Below are positions 42,932-51,554 of a DNA stretch of 64,000 nucleotides, piece after piece. The stretch covers positions 30,543 through 94,542 of the forward strand of contig CACZSQ010000039.1 in assembly GCA_902783885.1 (NCBI GenBank), in the 5' to 3' direction. The DNA is from an uncultured Bacteroidales bacterium. Lineage in GTDB: Bacteria; Bacteroidota; Bacteroidia; Bacteroidales; Bacteroidaceae. Both the position numbers and the translations under genes were made by a program. Numbering within the stretch: position 1 is the stretch's first letter; each line of letters opens with the position of its first letter. The notes beneath the pieces were generated by a model. The model was not told where the DNA came from, did not search any database, and saw only the letters and a list, made by a program, of their open reading frames with translations.

Positions 42932-45391
42932 TCACTTCAGCAGATTAATGAGTGCGACAATCATGGTGGTGAGGCTGGCAACAGAGGTTCCGAGGACAGA
43001 AATCTCAGCTGTCGTCATACCCTCTCGTATGGGCTTGGACGGCACGACAATCTCCATGCCTGGCTGGAGGTCCTTGCCGCTCGCCGTTCGGCCCAACTTG
43101 TTTACGGCACCATTCATATAGATGGCGTAGGTGCGCTTGCGGCTGGCCTGTTTGGTTACACCACCGGCACTGTTCAGATAATCCGTCAACGTGGCTCCCT
43201 TTCGGTAATGAACAGAAGTCGGAGACATGACCTCACCCGAAATCTTCACTACGCCAGAGTACTCTGGAATGATAAGTTGGTCGTTTGCACGGAGTATAAG
43301 ATCCGACGAGCCACCTGGTTCGGCCAATGCCTGATCGAGGTTGATAGCGACACTATAGCTGTCGTCGGAATTGGTCTTGAGCATCAGGATGGAGTCTGCT
43401 AAAGCATAGTTGAACGACTCTTTCTCCAAGCCACGTTCCATCAAGAGGATCTGGTTGTTCAAGTTGGATTTATCTCGCTGCAGACGTTCCTCATCGTTCA
43501 TCTTGCGGATGAGACGGGCACCTTTGATATAGGCCTCCTGTGTGGTTCCGCCAGCCATCTGAATCAGATCGCTGAGGCGGAACGTGCGGTGAGTCATGGC
43601 GAACTGCCCCTCGAAATTCACACATCCTGTGACACGGACATTCTGCTGCTCGGCATAGACTGGACTGCGACGCACCTGCACCTCATCGTAGGGTTGAAGG
43701 ACAAAGAGCGTATCTTCTAAGACAAAGCCGTCATCGATATTAAAGGAGAAACGGCGCGCAAGGACATCGGTTCCCTGATTGGCAGCGGGGTTATAGATGC
43801 GGCGGAACACATCGACCTGTGCTGTGGATGCTGCACGAGTGAGGCCACCGGCCTGCAGAATGAGGTCCTTGATGGTGGTGTTCTCGGCAAACTGGAAGGT
43901 TCCGGGGAAGTTAACCTCGCCACTGATGCGCAGGAAACGATCGCCGTTCATGTCGGTTTTACTGGGGATGAAGAGGAGGTCGTTGTTACGCAATGGAATA
44001 TCGGGCACTCGGCCATCAAGAATACCTGCGATATCAATCGAAATCATCTCCAACGTGAGGTCTTCTTTCTCGCGATGCATGACGGCACGCTCCGTGAAAG
44101 CGTCCTCACGCAAGCCATCGGCAATAGCGACCAGGTCTCGCACGCTCTGAATACGGCCGTCCAACTGGAACTCACCGGGATGTTTGACGGCACCGCGCAC
44201 TGTCACACGGTTGCGGAAGCGCGGAAGAATGCTATCAACATACAGGCTGTCACCATCGGCAAGGGTGAAGCCGTTCATGTCGAATTCCTCAATCGTGTGA
44301 ATACTATACTCGCTGCCTGACCTGCGAACAAGCCGGACGCTCTTGGTGAAGGCATTGCCCGTGAAGCCTCCCGCAAACTGAAGCAGACGCTGCACGCTCT
44401 CGCTGGACTTCATCTCATAGAACATAGGGCGCTTGACCTTACCCTGCACTTCAACGAGGCAGTCGTAGGGCCCGACGATGATGACATCGTTGTCCTGAAG
44501 ACGCACATCGCCACGGGAGTTACCGTTGACAAGGTAGTCATAAACATCGATATGAGCCAGCACGCGACCGCCACGATAGACGCGGATATCACGAAGCGTG
44601 CCGACGTCGTTGATACCACCGGCGGCATACAGGGCATTGAAGGCTGACGAGAGACTGCTGAGCGTGTAAGTACCGGGCATCACGACCTCACCCATGACCT
44701 GAACAACAATGCTGCGGTTCTCGCCCAAGGAGAGGCTGACCTGACAGTCGGAGTAGTAACGGCCAAGCTGTGAACGCAGACGGCTGGTGGCTTCGCTGAC
44801 AGAGAGGCCTGCCAGTTTAATGGGCCCCACGCCCTCAATGGTGACAACGCCATCGGGAGAGATGGTCTTCTGGAAAGTTTCCTGGGATGCACCCCACACA
44901 TCGATGATGACGACATCGCCGGCACCCAGACGATAGTTGGCGGGCGTGGCCATGTTCTGATTGGGAGCAAAGGTCAGGTTCTTCTGATTGAAAAGATTAC
45001 GACCAAACACGCGTTTGCCCTGTGGCTCTTCAGGAAGCTGTTCCTGAGGCAGCCCCATGTCGGCGGTCTCTGCCATGAGCATCTGCTGACGTTCCTGAGT
45101 GGAGAGGCTGCGCTCCTCGTCTTGGGTGCGCATCCGGTTTACGGGACCTTCAGGAGTCCCCACAGCACCCATCTGCTGCTGACGGCTTTCAAGCTTCTTG
45201 CGTGCCTGACGCAGCTGCTCAACTGTAACACCGCGGCGCACCAGATTCTGGATGATGGTCTGCTGAGACGTGCCTTTGGACATCTCACTTTGCAGATACT
45301 GGATAATCTGATCAGTGCTCATTGACTGGGACATGACCGGCATCTGCATCAGCAGAAAGGCACAGAGCAAAAAAAGGATTTTTCTTTTCAT
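42932..45391 (-). CDS. Multi-SLBB polysaccharide export protein (Wza-like)
   Basis: 819 residues. Signal peptide (FLLCAFLLMQMPVMSQ), a short coiled region (about 25-90), the Poly_export domain (YRLGAGDVVIIDVWG), then about six SLBB domains (for example VQVMGEVVMPGTYTLSSL, VTVRGAVKHPGEFQLDG, LRISGEVNFPGTFQF, VRVTGCVNFEGQF). A C-terminal hydrophobic stretch (TSVASLTTMIVALINLL) may be the membrane helix. It forms the exit conduit for the polymer. First gene of a seven-gene minus-strand operon. No lipobox is visible. Confidence 0.93.
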   Translation of the reverse strand: MKRKILFLLCAFLLMQMPVMSQSMSTDQIIQYLQSEMSKGTSQQTIIQNLVRRGVTVEQLRQARKKLESRQQQMGAVGTPEGPVNRMRTQDEERSLSTQERQQMLMAETADMGLPQEQLPEEPQGKRVFGRNLFNQKNLTFAPNQNMATPANYRLGAGDVVIIDVWGASQETFQKTISPDGVVTIEGVGPIKLAGLSVSEATSRLRSQLGRYYSDCQVSLSLGENRSIVVQVMGEVVMPGTYTLSSLSSAFNALYAAGGINDVGTLRDIRVYRGGRVLAHIDVYDYLVNGNSRGDVRLQDNDVIIVGPYDCLVEVQGKVKRPMFYEMKSSESVQRLLQFAGGFTGNAFTKSVRLVRRSGSEYSIHTIEEFDMNGFTLADGDSLYVDSILPRFRNRVTVRGAVKHPGEFQLDGRIQSVRDLVAIADGLREDAFTERAVMHREKEDLTLEMISIDIAGILDGRVPDIPLRNNDLLFIPSKTDMNGDRFLRISGEVNFPGTFQFAENTTIKDLILQAGGLTRAASTAQVDVFRRIYNPAANQGTDVLARRFSFNIDDGFVLEDTLFVLQPYDEVQVRRSPVYAEQQNVRVTGCVNFEGQFAMTHRTFRLSDLIQMAGGTTQEAYIKGARLIRKMNDEERLQRDKSNLNNQILLMERGLEKESFNYALADSILMLKTNSDDSYSVAINLDQALAEPGGSSDLILRANDQLIIPEYSGVVKISGEVMSPTSVHYRKGATLTDYLNSAGGVTKQASRKRTYAIYMNGAVNKLGRTASGKDLQPGMEIVVPSKPIREGMTTAEISVLGTSVASLTTMIVALINLLK

Positions 45392-45410
45392 CGATGTATT
45401 TTGTTTTTCT

Positions 45411-45422
45411 TGTTTCGAAACA
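45411..45422. promoter_or_regulatory. 12-bp perfect palindrome upstream of the polysaccharide operon
   Basis: TGTTTCGAAACA, 20 bp before the SLBB gene start. It could be an operator for a dimeric regulator. No consensus -7 was found for this operon. Confidence 0.4.
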
Positions 45423-45569
45423 GAACTAAATGTATGTCCGCTTCACGCTTGCGCACGGGCGACACATAATATATCTAATAAAAGAACTGAAATAACGCCG
45501 TTTTATTGTATTTGACTTGCGATTCCGCTCATTTTTCCTTATTAATTTTTCGTTTTTAATTATTTTGCC

Positions 45570-45577
45570 TACCTTTG
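45570..45577 (+). promoter_or_regulatory. -7 element of ssrA
   Basis: TACCTTTG, 26 bp before the mature 5' end of tmRNA; the precursor would be trimmed by RNase P. Confidence 0.6.
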
Positions 45578-45603
45578 CACCCGCAAAGTGACAAAGAAGT
45601 CCG

Positions 45604-46001
45604 GGGGCTGACATGGATTTGACAGCAGGATGATGTGTTACGTAAGCACGCAGAGAGTCGCTGATCGCTCTCTTTAATCCATGGTCTGTCAACGATTATC
45701 TGGCGAAAACACTTACGCTCTCGCTGCTTGATTGAAGTATAGTAGATCGGCCTATCGCGGCACCAGGTGCTGCGACGAGACATCACTCAGAGGCTACCCG
45801 CCCCAAAACGCTCTGGCAAAGTGGTGCAGCTAAATTGGGGATAGCCGAGCGCGGCCTCGCGCACTCGGTGACTCTTTAGAGGATAAGGCATCGGTTGGTG
45901 GTCCAGGTCTTGCCCATGCTCGAAAATCGAAGTCTGGAATAAGCGTGTAGAAAGCGTAGGATGTCCCTGTTTGGACGCGGGTTCAATTCCCGCCAGCTCC
46001 A
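45604..46001 (+). ncRNA. ssrA: tmRNA (rescue RNA)
   Basis: Frees stalled ribosomes and tags the unfinished protein. 5' end GGGGCTGACATGGATTTGAC pairs with the 3' acceptor CAGCTCC; the T-arm is GCGGGTTCAATTCCCGC at 45977-45993. The tag frame runs 45702-45731 and encodes GENTYALAA before TGA, close to the known Bacteroides tag GENNYALAA. CCA is not encoded: the genome has ACTC after the acceptor stem. A 16-bp terminator follows. The minus-strand ORF within is an artefact. Confidence 0.97.
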
Positions 46002-46040
46002 CTCATTTACTCGGCTATGCCAGCTCCACAATGTAAAAGA

Positions 46041-46076
46041 AATGAATCAGCCGCCTGCTGAGGCGGCTGATTCATT
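46041..46076. terminator. Bidirectional terminator between ssrA and the DUF4831 gene
   Basis: 16-bp perfect stem (46041-46056 with 46061-46076), GCTG loop, T-rich on the plus side; it abuts the stop codon of the convergent gene. Confidence 0.92.
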
Positions 46077-47144
46077 TTATTCTAAGCTCTTGACACTACC
46101 TGTGTGCTGATACAGAATGACATGCGTGTCCATCTTCTTGTTAAACAACGCATCAGAAAGGACTTCAACCGTGCCCAACTGGGCCACGGGGAAATCATTC
46201 TTGAAAAGCGTCTGCTTATCGGTGCTGATGATGACTTGTACACGCTGAGGCTGATTGACATACAAGCCCTGTTCCATCTTTACCTTCTTGCGGGCCGTCT
46301 GCGTTGCAGGCAGCGTGTTCAACGGCTTGACAGTAATCCAAATAGGCTCACCGCTAAGGTCGTCGGAATCTACCAAGCCAAGCCAACGGGAGAAACGGCA
46401 TAAAAGGTGGCGGGTGCCGCCATCTTCGAGTGTAGAAGCGGGCTCATAGTCGAAGCTCATCACCTCGGTGCTCGTGAGTCGCTGCCCCTTGAACAAGGTT
46501 TCGAGACCCATTGCCTGCTGATCCAGGTTCTCAAGCATCAGCTTCAACTGGGCGCCATCCTTGGGCATATTATCCGCTTCGCCACGTACGAGGGAGTTAC
46601 GACTGTCACGAATATCATAAATCTCTTCAGCTGTGAGCTGGGCCATCTTTGCCGTGCTGCCAGCTGAGATGATGTCGTGGGTCATGTAATCGCGACCGTT
46701 CAGCGGCTTGGGGGCCGGTGTCTTCTGGGGCAGGTCGGGAACAGGCTCCGGCAGCACTTCGGTGTTCACGCCAAGGAGCAAGCCGTCGTCAGTCAAGCTC
46801 ACCAATGGTGCCGAGGTCTTGGGATTCAGCTTAATAGAATATGCCTTTGTGGAATCGGGCACGCCATAAGCAAAAAGCGAGACTGCTTTCAGATTCCACT
46901 CAACCGTCTCTTCAGTGGGGACATCTGACAGACGCAGATAACGGTCAGCGTAATTAGCAAATTCGCCTGGCTTCGTCACCGTCTTTTCTGCCGTCAGCAC
47001 CACTTCGAAAACAGTCTTGGGCAAGAAATAGTTAACGCCTTCCGGTGTAATGCCCGGTCTGAAAGGGGCTATCTCCGTCTGAGCAGAAACGAAAAGAGGA
47101 GCAAGAGCCAACAGAAGGCTGGCAAAGATGAAGTTACGAGTCAT
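46077..47144 (-). CDS. DUF4831 family secreted protein
   Basis: 355 residues with a signal peptide (SLLLALAPLFVSAQ). The features VNYFLPKTVFEVVLTAEKT, YADRYLRLSD and AEEIYDIRDSRNSLV fit DUF4831, a family restricted to Bacteroidetes with no known function. Mature part is beta-rich and soluble. It is downstream of adk and hpt on the same strand, 43 bp after adk. Confidence 0.85.
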   Translation of the reverse strand: MTRNFIFASLLLALAPLFVSAQTEIAPFRPGITPEGVNYFLPKTVFEVVLTAEKTVTKPGEFANYADRYLRLSDVPTEETVEWNLKAVSLFAYGVPDSTKAYSIKLNPKTSAPLVSLTDDGLLLGVNTEVLPEPVPDLPQKTPAPKPLNGRDYMTHDIISAGSTAKMAQLTAEEIYDIRDSRNSLVRGEADNMPKDGAQLKLMLENLDQQAMGLETLFKGQRLTSTEVMSFDYEPASTLEDGGTRHLLCRFSRWLGLVDSDDLSGEPIWITVKPLNTLPATQTARKKVKMEQGLYVNQPQRVQVIISTDKQTLFKNDFPVAQLGTVEVLSDALFNKKMDTHVILYQHTGSVKSLE

Positions 47145-47187
47145 AGGAACAAATGAGTCAAAAGACTTATGGGATTATAAACGATTG

Positions 47188-47769
47188 TTATCGGTTTTCT
47201 TTCTCGATTTCCTGGAAGATGGCTTCGAGCATACCCTCTTTTGTCTTGCAGATGCTCCAATCGAAGGTGTGGCGAATGCCCTCTGCAGCAAACCACTTGG
47301 ACAGAGGCTCCGTCTGACTGTGATAGACAGCGAAGCGCTTGCGGATGGTTTCTTCATTGTCATCGGCACGTCCTTCAATCTGGGCGCGACGCAGGAGACG
47401 CTCCATGAGCACATCTTCGCTCACAATCAACTCTATCATCATTCCCAGATCATGACCGCGCTCAGCAAGCATCTTCTTGAGGGCTTCTGCTTGAGCCGTT
47501 GTGCGTGGGAAGCCATCGAAAATCACGCCTTTTCCTTGGGGAAGGCTGTCATATTGCGAAGCCAGAATGTCAATCATCAACTGGTCGGGAATCAGCTGTC
47601 CATTGTCGATATATCCTTGAGCAATCTTGCCCAATTCCGTTCCGTTCTTAATCTCGGATCGCAACACATCACCTGTGGAGATATGTCCCATTCCATAACG
47701 CTTTGCAATCTCGTCGCTGTAAGTGCCCTTGCCAGAACCTGGAGCACCAAAGATAATAATATTCTTCAT
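47188..47769 (-). CDS. adk: Adenylate kinase
   Basis: Balances AMP, ADP and ATP. 193 residues, the short form with a small lid. P-loop IFGAPGSGKGTYS, AMP-binding ISTGDVLRSEIK, GVIFDGFPRTTAQA, and the lid-arginine region RRAQIEGRADDNEETIRKR. No Cys4 zinc lid. It starts 10 bp after hpt, so the two purine genes share a transcript. Confidence 0.97.
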   Translation of the reverse strand: MKNIIIFGAPGSGKGTYSDEIAKRYGMGHISTGDVLRSEIKNGTELGKIAQGYIDNGQLIPDQLMIDILASQYDSLPQGKGVIFDGFPRTTAQAEALKKMLAERGHDLGMMIELIVSEDVLMERLLRRAQIEGRADDNEETIRKRFAVYHSQTEPLSKWFAAEGIRHTFDWSICKTKEGMLEAIFQEIEKENR

Positions 47770-47779
47770 AAAAATGTAT

Positions 47780-48316
47780 TTAACTGATTAACGTGTAAAT
47801 GTCTCTTGTGTTTCTACCAAAGCCATCGTAGTCGAGGCCAAAACCAACGATGAAATCGTTAGGTATCTCCATGCAACAGTATGCAATAGGCACTTTCACC
47901 TTCAGCGCATCGGGCTTGACAAGCATCGAGCACACCGATATACTGGCTGGGTTCTGACGCTGCAAAGTGTCAATCATGTGAGCCATCGTGAGGCCCGAAT
48001 CTATGATATCCTCGACGATGATGACGTGACGCCCCGTGATATCCTGAGTGAGGCCTATCACCTCACGAATCTCACCCGTGGACTGTGTTCCCTGATAGCT
48101 GGCCAGCTTGATAAACGAGACCTCACAAGGAATAGGTATTTCGCGCAGGAGGTCTGCGGCAAAGATAAATGAGCCGTTCAACACGGGCATGAACAGTGGT
48201 TCCTTACCCTGCATATCCTTGGTGATTTCGTCAGCCACGCGACGGATTTCCTTCTGCAATTCAGCCTCTGGAATACTCACGGCAAACCTCTTGTCTTTTA
48301 CTTGCAGTTCTTTCAT
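47780..48316 (-). CDS. hpt: Hypoxanthine phosphoribosyltransferase
   Basis: Purine salvage: hypoxanthine or guanine plus PRPP to nucleotide. 178 residues from ATG 48316; a longer frame to 48412 covers the promoter (-7 TACTTTTG at 48359-48366) and is rejected. PRPP motif VIIVEDIIDSGLTM and the early FIAADLLREI, SFIKLASYQGT segments are standard. Confidence 0.95.
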   Translation of the reverse strand: MKELQVKDKRFAVSIPEAELQKEIRRVADEITKDMQGKEPLFMPVLNGSFIFAADLLREIPIPCEVSFIKLASYQGTQSTGEIREVIGLTQDITGRHVIIVEDIIDSGLTMAHMIDTLQRQNPASISVCSMLVKPDALKVKVPIAYCCMEIPNDFIVGFGLDYDGFGRNTRDIYTLIS

Positions 48317-48358
48317 GAGAATGAGATGTTTTTTTCTTTGAACTCGAGTTTTCGCTTG

Positions 48359-48366
48359 CAAAAGTA
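48359..48366 (-). promoter_or_regulatory. -7 element of hpt-adk
   Basis: TACTTTTG on the minus strand, 42 bp before the hpt start. Confidence 0.55.
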
Positions 48367-48376
48367 GGTATTTTAT

Positions 48377-48407
48377 TTTGTTTTTCGCATCGTTTGCCGT
48401 ATTTTTG
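48377..48407 (+). promoter_or_regulatory. Promoter of the nnr gene
   Basis: TTTG at 48377-48380, 19 bp, TATTTTTG at 48400-48407, divergent from the hpt promoter. Confidence 0.75.
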
Positions 48408-48433
48408 CACACGAAAACAGAAAAAAGTTAAGA

Positions 48434-49954
48434 ATGAAGATTCCCACAGGCGGTCAATTCCGAGAATTGGACCTCTTTACCATCGAACACGAGCCTGTTG
48501 CGTCCATAGATTTGATGGAACGCGCCAGTCGTGCCATCGCCGATGAGATTCTTCGCAAATGGAGCAGTCCCGAGCAACGGATCTTTGTGTTCGCAGGACC
48601 TGGTGGCAATGGTGGTGACGGACTGGCCGTTGCACGTATGTTGGCACAAGCTGGCCGCATCGTCACAGCATATCTCTTTAATGTCAAAGGGCAGCTGAAT
48701 CCCGACTGCGAATGCAACCGCGACCGGCTGCGCGAGATGGAAGAGGCGACGCTCGTTGAAATCACGTCTGAGTTAGTATTCCCTGAGTTAACTTCAGACG
48801 ACCTTGTCATCGACGCCTTGTTCGGGACAGGGCTGAGCAAGCCGTTGAGCGGAGGCTTCGCCTTGGTCACCAAGCGTCTCAACCAAAGCCGTGCCACCGT
48901 GGTCAGCATTGACATCCCGTCCGGATTGATGTGCGAGGATAATACGTATAACGACACATCTTCTATAATACGCGCAGACGTGACGCTAACGTTGCAGACG
49001 CCCAAGCTCTCGTTCCTCTACGCAGAGAATGAGCGATTCGTGGGCGACTTCACCGTGTTGGACATCGGACTCAGTCGCGAGGGGCTGGACAGCATGAAGC
49101 ATTTCCTGTGGATGACCGAACCGGCAGAGGTGCAGGCTATCCTCCGTCCCCGTTCCCGATTTGCCCACAAGGGGACTATGGGGCACGCCCTCATGGTCAC
49201 GGGCCAACGGGGGATGATGGGAGCTGCCATTCTTTCTGCGCGCGCAGCTTTGCGCGCCGGTGCCGGCAAGATTACCCAGCAGCTTCCCAGCGAAAGTCTG
49301 AATATCATGCAGACAGCTGTCCCGGAAGCCATCACTCAAATAGACATCGATGCAGACATCATCACGTCTGCCATCGATGCCAGCCATTATCAGGCCATGG
49401 CGATTGGGCCAGGGCTGGGCACCAACACTTATACCGCAGCAGCGCTTCATTCCTACATGCGCCAGCAGGCTTGTCCCATGGTCATCGATGCAGACGCGCT
49501 GAACATCCTGGCAGAGAATCCGGAATGGCTCGGCGATATTCCGGCTGAGAGCATCCTCACTCCCCACCCTGCTGAACTCGACCGCCTCGTAGGGCACTGT
49601 GCCAATTCTTTTGAGCGCATGAACAGAGCACGCAATCTGGCTATTGCGCGCTGCGTGTTTATCGTTGTTAAAGGGCACTATACCCAACTATGCACGCCGA
49701 AAGGCGATGTACTGTTCAATCCCACAGGCAATGCAGGCATGGCAACTGCCGGAAGCGGAGATGTGCTCACGGGCATCATCACCGGTCTGCTGGCACAAGG
49801 CTATCTTCCAGCCGAAGCCGCCCAGCTCGGTGTTTATCTCCACGGGCTTGCAGGCGACCTGGCTGCCGAGGAACTTGGCGAAGATAGCCTCATCGCCAGC
49901 GACCTCATCAACTATTTGCCGAAGGCGTTCAAGAAGTTGAAAGTTAAATATTGA
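48434..49954 (+). CDS. nnr: Bifunctional NAD(P)H-hydrate epimerase and dehydratase
   Basis: Repairs hydrated NADH/NADPH. 506 residues in two domains. N-terminal epimerase (YjeF_N, about 1-215) with [18 protein letters not shown] and [11 protein letters not shown]-terminal ADP-dependent dehydratase (about 225-500) with [48 protein letters not shown] and [19 protein letters not shown]. Length and order are typical of bacterial Nnr. obg follows 43 bp downstream. Confidence 0.95.
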   Translation: MKIPTGGQFRELDLFTIEHEPVASIDLMERASRAIADEILRKWSSPEQRIFVFAGPGGNGGDGLAVARMLAQAGRIVTAYLFNVKGQLNPDCECNRDRLREMEEATLVEITSELVFPELTSDDLVIDALFGTGLSKPLSGGFALVTKRLNQSRATVVSIDIPSGLMCEDNTYNDTSSIIRADVTLTLQTPKLSFLYAENERFVGDFTVLDIGLSREGLDSMKHFLWMTEPAEVQAILRPRSRFAHKGTMGHALMVTGQRGMMGAAILSARAALRAGAGKITQQLPSESLNIMQTAVPEAITQIDIDADIITSAIDASHYQAMAIGPGLGTNTYTAAALHSYMRQQACPMVIDADALNILAENPEWLGDIPAESILTPHPAELDRLVGHCANSFERMNRARNLAIARCVFIVVKGHYTQLCTPKGDVLFNPTGNAGMATAGSGDVLTGIITGLLAQGYLPAEAAQLGVYLHGLAGDLAAEELGEDSLIASDLINYLPKAFKKLKVKY

Positions 49955-49987
49955 ATGTTCAAAGTTCAATGTTGAATGTTCAAAGTT
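49951..49987. repeat. Two 16-bp direct repeats between nnr and obg
   Basis: TTGAATGTTCAAAGTT occurs at 49951-49966 and 49972-49987 with 21-bp period. The first copy overlaps the nnr stop codon. GTTCAAAGTT-type repeats are frequent in Bacteroidales spacers. Confidence 0.8.
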
Positions 49988-49997
49988 AAGAGTTGGT

Positions 49998-51158
49998 ATG
50001 GAAACAAACTTCATAGATTACGTAAAAATCATCTGTCGCTCAGGCAAGGGCGGACGAGGATCCATGCACATGCACCGTGCCAAATATGTTCCCAACGGAG
50101 GCCCCGACGGGGGAGACGGCGGGCGCGGCGGACATGTCTTCCTGCGGGGCAACCGCAACTATTGGACGCTGCTCCACCTGCGCTACGAACGGCATGTGTT
50201 TGCCGGCCACGGAGGTAACGGCGGCAAGAGCGGCTCCCACGGTGCCGACGGCGAAGACCGCTACATTGATGTCCCATGTGGCACCGTTGTCTATGATGCC
50301 GAGACAGGACGTTTCCTCTGCGACGTGGCTGAGGACGGGCAGGTGGTGCAACTCCTCAAGGGCGGTCGCGGCGGTCTTGGCAACAAGCACTTTGCCACCG
50401 CCACCAATCAGGCACCTCGCTACGCCCAACCCGGCGAACCGATGCAGCAGCTGACGGTCATCATGGAACTGAAGATGCTGGCAGACGTGGGACTTGTCGG
50501 TTTCCCCAACGCCGGCAAGAGCACGCTCGTCAACGCCATCAGCTCTGCTCATCCGAAGATTGCCGGCTACCCCTTCACCACGCTGGAGCCTTCCGTAGGC
50601 GTGGTGAGCTATCGCGACAACCGTTCTTTTGTCATCGCCGACATTCCCGGCATCATCGAGGGAGCCAGCGAGGGAAAGGGCCTCGGCCTGCGCTTTCTGC
50701 GCCACATCGAACGCAATGCTTTGCTGCTGTTCATGATTCCAGGTGATACGGATGATATCCGCCATGACTACGAAGTTCTGCTGAGCGAACTCACTAACTA
50801 CAATCCGGAACTGCTGAACAAGCAACGTCTGCTGGCCATTACAAAAGCAGATCTGCTCGATGAGGAACTCATGCAGATGCTGGAGGCAGACCTGCCGACA
50901 GACCTTCCTCACGTGTTCATCTCTGCAGTGACAGGATTCCATGTAACCGAGCTCAAGGGCCTCCTGTGGCAACAACTCGACACGGCTGAGCACCAGCAAG
51001 CGCACAGCACCGCCATCGTACATCGCGACAAAGATGTCGCCACCCTTCAGGATGAGATGGCTCTTGAAGGCGAGGACACCGATTTGTTCATTCTCGATGA
51101 TGAAGACATGGAAGAGCTGGATGAAATGGATGATTTTGAAATTGTTGACATCGAATAG
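49998..51158 (+). CDS. obg: GTPase Obg (CgtA)
   Basis: 386 residues. Gly-rich Obg domain (1-158; [34 protein letters not shown]), then the G domain: G1 [15 protein letters not shown]3 [23 protein letters not shown] for G4. The C-terminus is acidic ([16 protein letters not shown]). Acts in ribosome assembly, DNA replication control and growth regulation. It follows nnr on the same strand. The Obg core is complete, so the gene is intact. Confidence 0.97.
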   Translation: METNFIDYVKIICRSGKGGRGSMHMHRAKYVPNGGPDGGDGGRGGHVFLRGNRNYWTLLHLRYERHVFAGHGGNGGKSGSHGADGEDRYIDVPCGTVVYDAETGRFLCDVAEDGQVVQLLKGGRGGLGNKHFATATNQAPRYAQPGEPMQQLTVIMELKMLADVGLVGFPNAGKSTLVNAISSAHPKIAGYPFTTLEPSVGVVSYRDNRSFVIADIPGIIEGASEGKGLGLRFLRHIERNALLLFMIPGDTDDIRHDYEVLLSELTNYNPELLNKQRLLAITKADLLDEELMQMLEADLPTDLPHVFISAVTGFHVTELKGLLWQQLDTAEHQQAHSTAIVHRDKDVATLQDEMALEGEDTDLFILDDEDMEELDEMDDFEIVDIE

Positions 51159-51225
51159 AACATCAAATTGACAACGAATAGGGCATCGGTATCGGTCTTT
51201 TAGCAAAAAGAAAGTTGCCCGAAAA

Positions 51226-51257
51226 TTTGTTCAGTTCAAAAATAGTCTGTACTTTCG
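51226..51257 (+). promoter_or_regulatory. Promoter of the cobalamin-riboswitch operon
   Basis: TTTG at 51226-51229, 20 bp, TACTTTCG at 51250-51257 (one mismatch to TAnnTTTG). Puts the transcript start a few bases before the riboswitch. Confidence 0.7.
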
Positions 51258-51261
51258 CAGC

Positions 51262-51480
51262 CGAAACAAGGCAATCGTGCCGCCGAAGCCGCACGATGCA
51301 AGGGAATCCGGTGAGAGTCCGGAGCTGTACCTGCAGCTGTAATCCCCTCAATGCAAGTCTGTTCGTATAACGCCACTGGCGAGACAGCCTCAAGTTTAAG
51401 GTGTAATGAAAAAACAACAACCTTGGCTTTTGGCTGCAAGCTGGGAAGGCAGGACAGGCTGGGGAAAGCCAGAAGACCTG
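51262..51480 (+). ncRNA. Cobalamin (B12) riboswitch
   Basis: Conserved blocks in order: AATCCGGTGAGAGTCCGGAG (P3-like), GCTGTACCTGCAGCTGTAA, GCCACTGG at about 51372, GGGAAGG at about 51444, and the B12-box-like AAGCCAGAAGACCTGC at about 51466. This is an adenosylcobalamin-type aptamer in the leader of a TonB receptor gene, so corrinoid plenty should lower expression of the whole operon. The first 68 codons of the longest ORF in this frame lie in the riboswitch and are not translated. Confidence 0.93.
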
Positions 51481-51554
51481 CTGAGTTTTCGTTTAACGTT
51501 TATCGTTTAACGTTTAGAAAAAAGATGGCGCTCAGGAACAAGCGCTCAGAAGTA

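Noticed and set aside
45787-46002. Minus-strand ORF of 71 codons beginning MELAGIEPASKQG
   Set aside because: It lies wholly in tmRNA; this is a well-known false ORF type from the T-arm and acceptor region.
51351-51554. N-terminal extension of the TonB receptor
   Set aside because: These codons lie inside the cobalamin riboswitch and would place the signal peptide about 70 residues into the protein.
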